Assembly (NCBI GenBank): GCA_963830715.1
Contig: CAWHNS010000020.1
Span: forward strand, 62,001-126,000
Origin: CAVVMA01 sp963830715
Lineage (GTDB): Bacteria > Desulfobacterota > Binatia > Binatales > Binataceae
Reading direction: 5' to 3'
Length of the DNA stretch: 64,000 bases
Part shown: one piece after another, positions 41,577-51,588 of the stretch
Numbering within the stretch: the first letter of the stretch is position 1
How the letters are laid out: each line of letters opens with the position of its first letter
Program-made: the position numbers and the translations under genes
The notes under the pieces: model-generated
Database searches by the model: none
The model's input: only the letters and a program-made list of their open reading frames with translations
What the model was told of the DNA's origin: nothing

Positions 41577-43664
41577 ATGGCCAACGACCTAAACCCGATG
41601 GGGTTTTCCACTTCGGCTCCGGGTGGAGACTCCCTCTATCTGATCGACCTTGCCGGGACCGAGGGATTGTCCCAGCTCTTCTCGTTCGATCTCCATCTGG
41701 TTTCCGAATCCGGCGTCGATACCGAATCATTCGTCGGCCAGAACGCGGTCGTGTCGATCACGATCGCGCAGGGCGAACGATACATCAACGGCTACATCAA
41801 CCGGATCGTTGAACTCGATCCGGACAAGCGCTTCCGCCATTATTCGATCCGGCTGGTCCCCTGGATGTGGTTCATGACGCGCCGCTCGAACAGCCGCATT
41901 TTCCAGAGCATGTCAACCACCGACATTCTGCAGAAGGTCTTCGACGGTTTCCCGAAGCCAAGCTCGGGCGCCTATAGCGTGGACGTGAGCGGTATCAAGG
42001 GGGACATTCCGACCCGCGCGTACTGCGTTCAATACCGCGAAACCGATTTCAATTTCGTCTCACGCCTGATGGAGGACGAAGGAATTTTCTACTTCTTCGA
42101 ACACGACAAGGAATCCCTGGTCCTGAAGCTGGCGGATGATCCGGAGGCGCACGAGCCCTGTCCGCTTGATTCGGATTTCGAATACCATCCGCAGACCGGC
42201 GACCTCCCGCTTCTGCAGGTGATCACGTCGTGGAAGATGGGGCGCGATTTCCGCAGCGGAAAATACGCCCTGGCCAGCTCGCACTACCAGAAGCCGCAGG
42301 AGAGCTTTCCGGTCGAGGAACCGAGCTCGATCAGCGTCGCCAACAACGATCAGTTCGAGCTCTATGACTTCCCCGGCGAGTACGCCAAGAGCTTCGTTGG
42401 CGCCGGCCCCGACGACGACCGATCGGCCTCGCAGAACGTAATGCCGCAGGGCTCGCGGCTGGCGAAGATCCGGATGCAGGAGGAGGAGTTTCAGTACATC
42501 GTCGTTGACGCCACCAGCACCTGTCCGACCGCCACCGCGGGATACCGGTTTACGCTCACGGAGCATCCTCACGACTCGCCGGACGATTGGAATGATCAGT
42601 ACGTAATCCTTTCGGTGAATCATTCGGCCAGTCAGCCCGGACCCGGCAGCGAAGCCGGCGAGGCAATGAAATTCTCGAACACCTTCAACTGCATCCCGAA
42701 CAAGAATGCGTTCCGGCCGCCGCGGGTGACCCGCAAACCCTTCGTTCAAGGGCCGCAGACGGCGCTGGTGGTTGGCGCCTCAGGGTCGGAGATCTTCAGC
42801 GACAAGTTCGGGCGCGTAAAAGTGCAGTTCTACTGGGATCGCGAAGGCCAGCTCGACGAGAAGAGGCTCGTGCTGGGTGCGGGTTGCGCAAATCTGGGCC
42901 GGCAAGCAATGGGGCGCGATCCAGATCCCGCGGGTCGGGCAGGAGGTGATAATCGACTTCCTGGAAGGCGATCCGGATCAGCCGATCATAACCGGACGCG
43001 TCTACAACGCCGAGCAACTGCCCCCCTACGATCTGCCCGATAATCAGACGCGAAGTACGATCAAGAGCCGGAGCTCGAAGGGCGGCAGCGCGGACAACTA
43101 CAACGAGCTCAGGTTCGAGGACAAGAAGGGCTCGGAGCAGCTCTTCGTTCACGCCGAAAAGGACATGGACCAGCGCGTCAAGAACGACTCCCGCGAGTGG
43201 ATCGGCGCCAATCGCCATCTGATCGTGACGACCGATCAGAAGGAGTCGGTCGGCGGCGACAAGCACCTCAGCGTCACGGGTGATCATCTGGAAAAGATCG
43301 GCGGCGGCCACGACCTCCAGATCGCGGGTGACCAGAAAGCAAGCATCGGCGGCGGACAGTCCATCAATGTCGGCACTAACCGCCAGGAGCAGACCGGATC
43401 CAGCTGGGCGCACTCCGCCGGCCAGACCATCTACCTGAAGGGCGGGATGACGGTGGTGATCGAAGCCGGGATGGAGTTGTCGCTCAAGGGGCCGGGCGGC
43501 TTCGTCGATATCGGCCCCGCCGGCGTCACGATCCAGGGCACGCTCGTACAGATCAACAGCGGCGGCTCGGCCGGATCCGGGTCGGGCCCGAATCTCCAGA
43601 GCCGAAAGATCCCAAGGCGCCCGATCAGGCCGACGACGGCACCAAGGGCGGCAAGATGTCGTGA
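41577..43664 (+). CDS. vgrG: VgrG (TssI), T6SS spike protein, two frameshifts
   Basis: ATG 41577 begins the gp27/gp44-like region (DSLYLIDLAGTEGLSQLFSF, YCVQYRETDFNFVSRLMEDE). A shift near 42866 restores SSCWVRVAQIWAGKQWGAIQ and IPRVGQEVIIDFLEGDPDQP, the gp5-type OB fold, followed by repeated VGGDKHLSVTG-like beta-helix needle sequence. A second shift near 43595 yields PESPEPKDPKAPDQADDGTK and the stop at 43664. No large C-terminal effector domain is attached, so effectors are delivered through the PAAR and adaptor genes downstream. Confidence 0.92.
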
Positions 43665-43671
43665 GGAACCC

Positions 43672-44214
43672 ATGGGAGCACCAGCAGCGCGACTGACAGA
43701 CATGCACACCTGCCCGATGGTGACCGGCATAGTGCCGCACGTCGGCGGCCCGATCGTCTCTCCCGGATGCCCGACTGTGTTGATCGGGATGATGCCCGCG
43801 GCGCGCGTCAGCGACATGTGCGTCTGCGTTGGGCCTCCTGACACGATCATCCTCGGGGCCTTCACGGTCCTGATCGGAGGACAGCCTGCAGCGCGCATCG
43901 GAGACATGACCGCGCATGGCGGCGTGATCATCCTGGGCTGTCCCACCGTGCTGATCGGGACTTCCGGCGCAGGCGCCGCAGGCGGCGCATCGGGCGCCCC
44001 AGGCGCCGGCGCGGGCGGCGGGACGGACGATAGCGACGACGACGAATCGGGAGGCTCGCAGGATGACGCCGCAGCCAGTTCCGACGACACCCCTGCCCCC
44101 AACGCCGACCAAGCCGCTAGCGCCGCGGGCCTCGAACAATCCGCCATCTCAGGCGCTCCCCTGTGCGAGGAGTGCATAAAGGCACAGAAGACCGCCCCGC
44201 AAGGAAGCGGCTGA
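43672..44214 (+). CDS. PAAR-domain spike-tip protein
   Basis: ATG 43672 follows the vgrG stop by seven bases and a GAGGAA site. The protein (180 residues) has three PAAR-type turns with AARLTDMHTCP, AARVSDMCVCVG and AARIGDMTAHGG, which form the sharp tip of the VgrG spike. The C-terminal ~80 residues are low-complexity Gly/Ala/Asp/Ser followed by PLCEECIKAQKTAP, a two-Cys tail that might anchor a separate effector. Confidence 0.9.
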   Translation: MGAPAARLTDMHTCPMVTGIVPHVGGPIVSPGCPTVLIGMMPAARVSDMCVCVGPPDTIILGAFTVLIGGQPAARIGDMTAHGGVIILGCPTVLIGTSGAGAAGGASGAPGAGAGGGTDDSDDDESGGSQDDAAASSDDTPAPNADQAASAAGLEQSAISGAPLCEECIKAQKTAPQGSG

Positions 44215-44218
44215 CGCG

Positions 44219-44753
44219 ATGGCTCAACCCGACCTGCGCCTTGTCCTCCGCAATCTCTGGTCGGATTTGCCGGATCGCCACAAGGTGTGGGCAATCGTTG
44301 ATGGCGCTCGGAATGAGCGGATATACGATCTGCTGGCTCAAACGGGATTGGCCGAGAGCTTTTGCCTGTACCGTGGCAAACTGGCGCCGCGACTGAAACG
44401 CGCCGCGCCGTATATGGTCAGATTGGAACTCGAGGCGCGTCACCGGCGACCTGATCGGCCAAGGATGGGGGAACAGCTGGGGCGTTTTTTTTCACGCCGA
44501 CAAGCCTGCGGAGGAGTTGCGCCGCCACTTTCGGCGATTTCTGATCGTTCAGGACGAAGGCCGCAAGCGGATGATCTTCCGCTACTATGATCCCCGCGTC
44601 CTTCGAGTCTATCTGCCTACTTGTCTGGCGCCCGAACTGCGAACAGTTTTTGGGCCCGTCCGCCGCTTTCTGCTCGAAAGCGAAGATCCTGCATTGATGC
44701 TTGAATACAGGTTCGACGGCTTCAAATTGATAGCCAGAGAGGTTCCCGTTTGA
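44219..44753 (+). CDS. DUF4123 T6SS effector adaptor (Tap/Tec-like), frameshifted
   Basis: The first frame contains HKVWAIVDGARNERIYDLLA, the DUF4123 opening. Near 44435 one base shift leads to VTGDLIGQGWGNSWGVFFHA and then HFRRFLIVQDEGRKRMIFRY and YYDPRVLRVYLPTC, ending at 44753. DUF4123 proteins are chaperone-like adaptors that load an effector onto its cognate VgrG. Its place between the spike genes and a metallopeptidase gene matches vgrG-adaptor-effector modules. Confidence 0.85.
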
Positions 44754-44781
44754 GTTATCGATCGAAAGGCAACCAAGACCG

Positions 44782-45135
44782 ATGTTGGTAATTCGTAAAA
44801 CGCAGATGGAAGCATTCTCGCAATATATGGAGAAGAGCTTCGAGGATCGCATGCTGAAGCATCTCCGAGAGTTTTTTCCCGTGCGCTGCGAGGACCTGCA
44901 AGAGAGCGAGCTCCGGCAACTGGTCCGTCAGGGCGTTACCCGTGCCGGCTCGCACGGATTTACCAGCGAACGCGATGTCGCGCGATACACCGATCTGATG
45001 TTCGCCTTGGGAGCGAACTTCGACCAACATCGAGCAACTGCTTGGGCTGCTGCAATCCTCCGTGACAGAAACGCTGCCAACGAAGACAAGCTCCGGCAGT
45101 TGTTCGATAAAGCTGGAGAGTCGCTCAAGCGTTAA
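44782..45135 (+). CDS. Conserved small T6SS-associated protein
   Basis: The intact 117-residue protein reads MEAFSQYMEKSFEDRMLKHL, then SERDVARYTDLMFALGANFD, a pattern I associate with small proteins encoded beside DUF4123 adaptors in T6SS effector modules. No catalytic residues, signal peptide or TM segment. It may be a co-adaptor or chaperone for the downstream effector; the function is not established from sequence. Confidence 0.55.
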   Translation: MLVIRKTQMEAFSQYMEKSFEDRMLKHLREFFPVRCEDLQESELRQLVRQGVTRAGSHGFTSERDVARYTDLMFALGANFDQHRATAWAAAILRDRNAANEDKLRQLFDKAGESLKR

Positions 45136-45173
45136 AAGCGTCTTCGCATCGCAAGTTTCAAAGACAACTGCCA

Positions 45174-46581
45174 ATGGCCGCCGGCGACAATAGCGATGCT
45201 GGATCACTCTCCGATGCCGGGGAGGGGTGCGATTCGGGGTTTTCGGGCGGCGAGGTCGGCGGTGGCCGCAACCCTGCCCGCTGCATAAACCGCACATCTG
45301 GGTATGGGACGACCCGGACGACAAGGATCGGCGACAGTACGTCAACCTGCCCGCCGACTGGGTATCCGCGGTGGAAAGAGGATCCGCAGCGGGGAGAGGA
45401 CGGCGGGCGGAGTTGCTATGGACAGGAAGTCGTGCTTCAAGGCCATGTCGAGCCGCGTGACCAGGGCGTCGAGGTCACTTTTAACCTTATCCCAAATCCC
45501 GGTAATGATACGCTCGCCGACCAAGCCGTCGTCACAACCGGATGCGTTTCGAAAAAAGATGGCATCGGGCGTGTGAAACTTCACCTGCCCCTCTACGGCG
45601 GGACGAAGTTCAAGGTCGGTGGCAAGACCGACTCAATGGACAAGCCGGTCAACAGTGGCGAGCTCTGGGTCTGGCGCAGGATATTCTACCAGACTACCGA
45701 GATGAAAAATTCGCCGGCGCCCGAGAACCTCTCTTTTCGCGCGCCGGTCGGTATGATCGAGGCGGTGCGCGGCGCGCTTGAAGAAGTGTACTTCGAAATC
45801 CAATCCGCCCCGAAATCGAAGGACACTGCCGAGTACCAGAAGCACGTCATGGAGGAGCAGCGCGCCGCGCTCGCCAGTGTTCTTCGTTCGAAGGCGCAGG
45901 ATGCTCGTTCGCCTTTCAAGATTAACGTGGTCCTGATCGACCGTGCTGACATATTTGTCGAGCAGGAGTGGGCATCTGAGGACAGCGCCGACTGGAAAAC
46001 CGGGACGGTCCGGACGCCTTCGTTTAGACTGGCGAGCGACGATAGCTATGAACACAACGTGCTCCGCGCGGAATACCAGACCATCGATGGCGTCTGGAAG
46101 AACCTGGAGAACGTCAGAGTCTTGCCGGCTCCGAAGGGCTCCGGCTACTCGTATGCAACAGGACGTATCCCCGGCTTCCCGAAGCTCGACATTGTGGTCG
46201 CGGTTCGCATCAAATATCGTTACCAACGCGGTAACGCGGGCGGCTGGGGTGGCGGCGCTGGAACGATATTCGTGTGCATCGGCCGCCGGCGCCGCGAGAA
46301 TGCAGCAAGCCCGACGGCAGCCGATCTCCAAAACACGCTAACCCATGAAATCGGTCATGTGTTGGGGTTGGTGCCGAAGAGGCTCCAGCTGGGAAGATCT
46401 TTTTTTTGATCCTGGCCGCAGCAGTCACTGCAAGTATCAGGACAGCAACGGGAAGCCACGTTGCGCCATGTGGTATATGGAATGCGCGTGCCTGCGTTTC
46501 TGTAACAACGATAAGCCCAATGACTGCGCGCATTTCCTGATCCGCACAGAATATTCCATGTCTAAAGTCAGTTGGAACTAG
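45174..46581 (+). CDS. Zinc metallopeptidase-like candidate T6SS effector, frameshifted
   Basis: The main frame carries a beta-rich middle region (VVLQGHVEPRDQGVEVTFNL), a helical stretch near EYQKHVMEEQRAALASVLRS, and the zincin motif THEIGHVLGLVP at about residue 395. It stops at 46409, but another frame continues FFDPGRSSHCKYQDSNGK and CAMWYMECACLRFC to 46581. The missing base could lie in the T8 run near 46398-46405. HEIGH plus a later Met-containing Cys-rich segment suggests a metzincin-like fold. A second frame near 45290 (PHIWVWDDPDDKDRRQYVNL) looks protein-like, so an N-terminal frameshift is also possible. The adaptor position supports an effector role. Confidence 0.6.
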
Positions 46582-46584
46582 CCT

Positions 46585-47346
46585 GTGGCCGGTAACGAAA
46601 TTCGCCTTGAGGTTCCGTCTTCCGCGCCCTCGAGCGGCCCGGCTCCTCTCCGGGTGACCATGATCGCCGATGTGTTGACGTACGCCGCGAACAATGGCAT
46701 TCTGGACAGCGCGCTGACCTTGGCCGCCGTTGGGCGCAGTCGCCCTGGCGTAGGGTTCATCGCGAAGGCGGACCCGCGGGCGTTCATGTTACCGAACGAC
46801 GAGATGCCGCCGATGGATCCCCCGATAGGTGGTCAAGTCACCGAAGAACGAACCTTCGATATGCTGGGCTTTGGCGCCCAGCACCCGGGCGCGGCAGAGT
46901 ACTTCGTCGTGGCGGGGTTCGCGACCGTGGTCTCGGCCGTACACCGCTTGTCGATCACCGATCCACGCGGGCCGCTGGGATGGCCCGCGTGCGCGCTGCT
47001 GCCGCCGGGCAGCGCCGATCTGCGTCGAAGCCTGCCTCCACCGGCCGCCGAAGGCCTCGTGGCACGACCGTATTATGACAAGTCTCCGTCGATCGAGGGC
47101 GCACTGCGGCGGACGGTCCGCATCGCTCTGCCATTTCTAAATCTGGTGGCATTCCGGCTCGATCCAAAAGGCGGCGGCTGTGCGGGGTCGTTCTTGCTAT
47201 CGGCAGAGCGCTCGGGAAGCGAGGATTTGGCGTGGTTCTCGGCTTCGATGGCCCTACTGATGCCACCGCCGGGCCTAGGGCGCTGGCGCGTTTTCGCCTT
47301 CGCCGGCGACGCTAGCGCTGCCCCCTTTGACGTCACGATAGCCTGA
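46585..47346 (+). CDS. Unknown protein directly downstream of the metallopeptidase
   Basis: GTG 46585 follows the effector-candidate stop by three bases, so the two are coupled. The 253-residue protein has no signal peptide, TM segment or motif I recognise; it includes ADVLTYAANNGILDSALTLA and CAGSFLLSAERSG. By position it could be an immunity protein or an accessory factor for the metallopeptidase. A cytoplasmic location would argue against immunity to a periplasm-acting enzyme, so both roles stay open. Confidence 0.4.
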   Translation: MAGNEIRLEVPSSAPSSGPAPLRVTMIADVLTYAANNGILDSALTLAAVGRSRPGVGFIAKADPRAFMLPNDEMPPMDPPIGGQVTEERTFDMLGFGAQHPGAAEYFVVAGFATVVSAVHRLSITDPRGPLGWPACALLPPGSADLRRSLPPPAAEGLVARPYYDKSPSIEGALRRTVRIALPFLNLVAFRLDPKGGGCAGSFLLSAERSGSEDLAWFSASMALLMPPPGLGRWRVFAFAGDASAAPFDVTIA

Positions 47347-47423
47347 CGACGCGGCGCTACGCGCTGCTACCGGGGCACCTGGCAGGTTGTAGCTGCCGAA
47401 AATCAGATCCGGAGGTAGTGGTA

Positions 47424-47977
47424 ATGCACTCCTGTGGCTACAGAAAATCACGACCGCAAGGCTCGCTCAGGCGTCACTTCGGCCTCGCGGCCGGAGTTCT
47501 TGTCCTACTGAATCTCATCATCCAGTTGGCGCCGGCTGATGTGTTGGCCGGGTCGGCCAAGGGCCCGGTACTCTTCGGGCCTGCCGATGCTGGAAAACTT
47601 CGGATGACGAACGAGGAATGGGGTCACGTCGCGCGGTCGCGCTCGCTCTCGACGGGACCGATCATCGCAGTGGAAAAGCCCAAGGTGGACGATATCGACG
47701 GCGTTCCCACCATAGCGACGGACACTCCCACCGATCTGCTGGTGGTTTTCAAGCAGCGCACCGCGCCCGTGGACATGAACTCGCTTGATGTCGAAGCGCG
47801 CAAGGGATGGTTCTCGAAGTCGCTGACCGACATGGTGCGGCCTTACGTCAAGGGAAATACGCTCGACGTTCCGGGGCTCAAATCCCCCCGGGCAAGTTCC
47901 TCCTGGATATCAAGATCGCCGATGAGAACGGCGACACGACCGACGAGAATTATCGCCTCGATATCAATGGGCAATGA
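47424..47977 (+). CDS. Secreted protein of unknown function, frameshifted
   Basis: ATG 47424 has a strong GGAGG eight bases upstream. The signal sequence (GLAAGVLVLLNLIIQLAPAD) is followed by ~100 residues with TPTDLLVVFKQRTAPVDMNS and SKSLTDMVRPYVKGNTLDVP. Near 47883, at a run of six Cs, one base is missing. The next frame gives IPPGKFLLDIKIADENGDTT and ENYRLDINGQ, a beta-sandwich-like ending, with the stop at 47977. It is convergent with the ompA-like gene at the edge of the caspase locus. Confidence 0.5.
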
Positions 47978-48052
47978 GGCCGGGCTTCGACTAGCAGGCT
48001 CTGGGGCGCATCGAATCGATTCAGGTCGTTCACTGCCCTTATCAACATGTTG

Positions 48053-48655
48053 CTACGGATTCGCGGGTGCGCCGTAGCCCAGGTTTACGACCTGGACGCG
48101 GCGATTCTTCTGGCGGCCCTCTTCGGACTCGTTGCTGGCGACAAAATGCGACTTGCCGAAACCCTTCGGCATCATCCGTTGCTTCTCGATTCCCGTGCTC
48201 TGGCTAAGATAGTCAATGACGCTTTCCGCCCGTTCTTGTGAAAGCTTCAGATTATAGGCCGCGTCTCCGGTGGCGTCTGTGTATCCCTGCACCTCGAAGC
48301 AGCAGGGCTTCAACTCCGCCGAGTTCAGGGCCTGCCCGAGCGTATCGAGGGTCTTCAGCGCCTGCGGCGTCAACTTGGCGGAATTGACCTCGAACTCCAC
48401 ATCCAGCGCCGCAATATCGGCCTTGGGAGCGAGCTGGATTCCGCGCGCGGCCTGCTTCCTGAAGTGCGAGCATTCCGGCGGTTGAAGGCTGATCCCGCGC
48501 GGCTTGGGGCCCTTGGGGGTCAGCACGTGAACCAGGCTGTCAGAGGTCAGATTGCTTCCATTCAGGGCCTTGACCTTTTGCGCGAGCACGCCCCTTGCAA
48601 ACATCACAACCACTGTTCCCGCTACCAGCAGGCAAAGGCAAAGCTTCCGATACAT
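48053..48655 (-). CDS. OmpA-family periplasmic/outer-membrane protein
   Basis: A signal peptide (LCLCLLVAGTVVVMFARGVLAQ) leads to a short linker and an OmpA-like domain (residues ~85-195): DVEFEVNSAKLTPQALKTLD, VQGYTDATGDAAYNLKLSQE, then RRVQVVNLGYG. This domain binds peptidoglycan. The gene follows the caspase-CsgG gene on the same strand with a 42-base gap, so the two are probably cotranscribed. Confidence 0.85.
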   Translation of the reverse strand: MYRKLCLCLLVAGTVVVMFARGVLAQKVKALNGSNLTSDSLVHVLTPKGPKPRGISLQPPECSHFRKQAARGIQLAPKADIAALDVEFEVNSAKLTPQALKTLDTLGQALNSAELKPCCFEVQGYTDATGDAAYNLKLSQERAESVIDYLSQSTGIEKQRMMPKGFGKSHFVASNESEEGRQKNRRVQVVNLGYGAPANP

Positions 48656-48697
48656 TGAAGTTCCTCCTTGCGTATCAGTCGATTATCAACCAGCTAC

Positions 48698-50573
48698 TCA
48701 AGACGTTCCAGCAGTCTTGCCGGGCGACTTCAGAACCTCCACGACCTTGGTGCCCTTGTCCAACGGCTTGGTGTGATCGATCACTTTGGCGAACGAGGCC
48801 TTCTCCTGTACCACCGTAATTTCCAGGGAGCCTATCTTCGTCGGCTTCTGGGCGATGACCACCCCGTTGACGGTGATCGGCTCCTCGACTATCGCGTTCA
48901 TCCGGCCCCTACCGTTGCGCCCGCGTTGGAGCCCGCGTCGATAACCGCCTCGTCGCCATCGAGCGCGACGATATGGCCGCGCAGAGGATAATCCTGTTGC
49001 ACCTGCTTCATGATGTCGGCGGCGGTCTTCTCCGCGACGCCCACTAAACCCGCGGTCCCGCTTCCCTGCTCGGAAAGATTGACTTTCACTTCAGTGGTCT
49101 CGGTATCGATCATCTGCACGTTGAGCACGTACTGGTCCTTTCCGAGGAAGACCACGTTCCCGGTTCCGAACAGCCGCGCGATTTTGGTCTGCTGAAGCTT
49201 GAGGCGGGTCGCCGGGTCCGAGAGATCCGACATGCTCAGTTGGAGTTCCTTCAATATGCTGTTCAGCAGTTGACGATCGACAACGGTGACGCGCTTGGTA
49301 CCCTGGAGCTGCTGGCTGATCTGCGAGACTAGGGCGGCATGCAAGCCGGCCAGCTCGGGCGACCCTCCGAGCGTGCTGAAATCGATGAACGCGACCACCA
49401 ACGGCCGTGGCGCAAAGGGGTCGGACGGCCCCTCGTTGTCGAGCCCCTTTGAGCGTCCTTGCGGTCTGCGCCACGATGTCCTGCTGTGCCTGCGGATCGT
49501 TGCGGTATGCGAGGTCCGCGCTGACATCGTCGTTCAGCACGCGCGCCACCTGGTTGGTCGGGTCGGTTTTGCTGGCGCTGGCGAACATCGATTGCGCCTT
49601 TTCGAGCGACCCGCTTTTCTGCAGATCCATCCCCTGCTGGATCTGGGACGCGGCCTGGTTCGCCTGATCCGGCGACGGCGGTTGCAAAGCGCGCGCGACC
49701 GGAAAGTTGGTGCCTTCGGCGCGTACGTAAGGATGCTGCTTGTTGCCGGTCTTTTCCTCCACCTTATCGGTGGCATAGGTGAAAAGATTCAGGATATCGA
49801 CGCTGCCATCTTTCCCCGCCGCCCCGCCGTTCAAGCCCTCCAGCAATGCGTAAGTGAAGACCCCATGCCCCTTGGACTCGCCGGGCATCCTGTAACTGCC
49901 GTCCTCCCACGATTCCTCGTCGCCTTCGCTCGAACTCAGGATGTAAGCCTCAGGCATCTTGGGAGAGAGCTCGCTCACCAGGCTGACTCCACGCGCTCGA
50001 TGCTGAGTAGTCATCAACTCTTCGAGCCCTCGAACCCGGAAGTTCAGCGCCGCGGCATGGCAGGTATCTACGATGACGACGGTCTTGCCGAGTTTCGCAC
50101 TGACCCTCTGCACGGCGCCGGCGAAGTCGGAAACCGGAACTCCTTCCGTCGTCAGGTTGGACAGATCAGCCGGATATGGAACGTAATAGAAGGTGCCGTT
50201 GATGGTTACGCCATGACCCATCAGCGCGATTATCGCGGTGTCGTTGGGCGAGGCGGGGGCGAAGAACGACTCCATCTGGCTGAGGATCGCCTGCTTCGTC
50301 ACCTGTTCGTTAACGAGTACATCGGTCTTGACGCTGTCGAAGACGCCCCTTCCTTCCCGCTGCAGGGCGCTCGCAAGGGTCACGGCGTCATTGTCGCCGA
50401 ATTGCAGATCGATCGTGCTGTTGCGATAGTGGCTCATTCCGGCCGCGAATACCCAAAGCGTGCCCTTGGCCTGGGTGTCGCTATGCGCGTCGCGCGGCGA
50501 CAAAATGGTTCCGCTGCCAATCGCGACGATCAGAAGCATCGAAAATATGGAGGCGCGGCGAATGATTTTCATG
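48698..50573 (-). CDS. Secreted caspase-like (C14) protein fused to CsgG-like domain, two frameshifts
   Basis: From ATG 50573 a signal peptide (SMLLIVAIGSGTILSPRDAH) precedes a caspase-like p20 domain with catalytic His in IIALMGHGVTING and Cys in VVIVDTCHAAAL (TGC at 50062-50060). Short TPR-like sequence follows (DQANQAASQIQQGMDLQKSG). Near 49440 the frame shifts by one base into a CsgG/FlgO-like domain (VVAFIDFSTLGG, VVDRQLLNSILKELQLSMSD, LSDPATRLKL), and near 48908 shifts again into a small C-terminal domain (TVNGVVIAQKPTKIGSLEIT) ending at 48698. The CsgG motif nearly matches that of the divergent lipoprotein. Confidence 0.7.
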
Positions 50574-50774
50574 CCGATGTCACTCGGGGGAACCGGGCTC
50601 CGATCGATTGGAGAACTTGGCCGCCACAATTAAACCGCGCACTCGCCGGAAAATCAATCTCGATTCCGGTGGCCGACATCTGATGCGTGGGCTCATTTCG
50701 CCTTGAATTGATGAGCGTTTGCGGCACATGATCTGCTCTTCGAGTAACGCCATGGACTTCGAAGCGTGGTCGCG
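50574..50774. promoter_or_regulatory. Divergent region between the two caspase/CsgG operons
   Basis: About 200 non-coding bases separate the minus-strand caspase-CsgG/OmpA genes from the plus-strand CsgG lipoprotein/secaspase genes, so promoters for both must lie here. No clear consensus was recognised. Confidence 0.4.
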
Positions 50775-51568
50775 ATGAGCCCCCGGAAGGTGCTGCCCTA
50801 TTGTCTCGGAAGCGCGCTTTGCGCTGCCGTCGCCCTGCTTGCGGCGGCTGCGCCACGTCCGGCCCAACCAGGACAGCCACAACGGTGGTCGTAGAAAAAC
50901 CGGGCGTGGCAAAACCGAGCGCGCCAACACCGATTGCACCGGCCATGGTCACCGTCGCGGTGGCCGAGTTCGAGGGCGGCAGCGTACCGCCCGACAAGAA
51001 GACCGAGTTCTGGGGCAGGGCGCTCGCGAGCTTCATCGGCGCCGATCTCGGCGCGTCGCCAAGCGTGAAGTTGGTCGATCGCGAGCACCTGAACGAAATT
51101 CTTCGCGAACAGCGTCTCAGTATGGGCGATCTCTCCGATCCCGACACCCGCCTGCGCGTTGGACGGATCGCGGGTGCGAAGTACTTCGTTTTCGGAACAT
51201 ACACTATCGTGGGCGGCACCGCGGCGTTGACCGCGCGCATGGATTCCGTCGAGACCGGCCAGATTATAGATTCCCGCAGCGTCAGCGGCCCGCCGGACGA
51301 TATGCGGAAGCTATCGCGGCAACTTAGCGTAGCCTTTCTGGCCCCGATCGATAGCATCCTCGCCGAGCAGGAGGCCCACGAAGCGCCGCCACAGGGCGCC
51401 CCAGTCGCGGCGGCCACGAGCTACTTCTCACAGGGATTGACGGATGAACGGCGCGGAGATTACGAGAAGGCGATCGACATGTACACCAGGGCGCTCACTG
51501 TCTCCCCGCATTACCAGGAAGCGCAGGACCATCTGGCGAAAGTATCAGAGGCCGCAGCCCGCCAGTAG
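50775..51568 (+). CDS. CsgG-like lipoprotein with C-terminal TPR, frameshifted near its start
   Basis: ATG 50775 reads MSPRKVLPYCLGSALCAAVA and then must shift by one base near 50840 to reach a lipobox-like CGGCATSGPTRTATT. The mature part has a CsgG/curli-assembly-like domain (VTVAVAEFEGGSVPPDKKTE, LVDREHLNEILREQRLSMGD, LSDPDTRLRVGRIAGAKYFV) and ends with a TPR (GDYEKAIDMYTRALTVSPHY). Such proteins usually sit in the outer membrane and form or regulate secretion channels. The gene is followed 20 bases later by the secaspase gene, so they are likely cotranscribed. Confidence 0.75.
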
Positions 51569-51588
51569 TTTCGTCTAGGGCGGTATCG

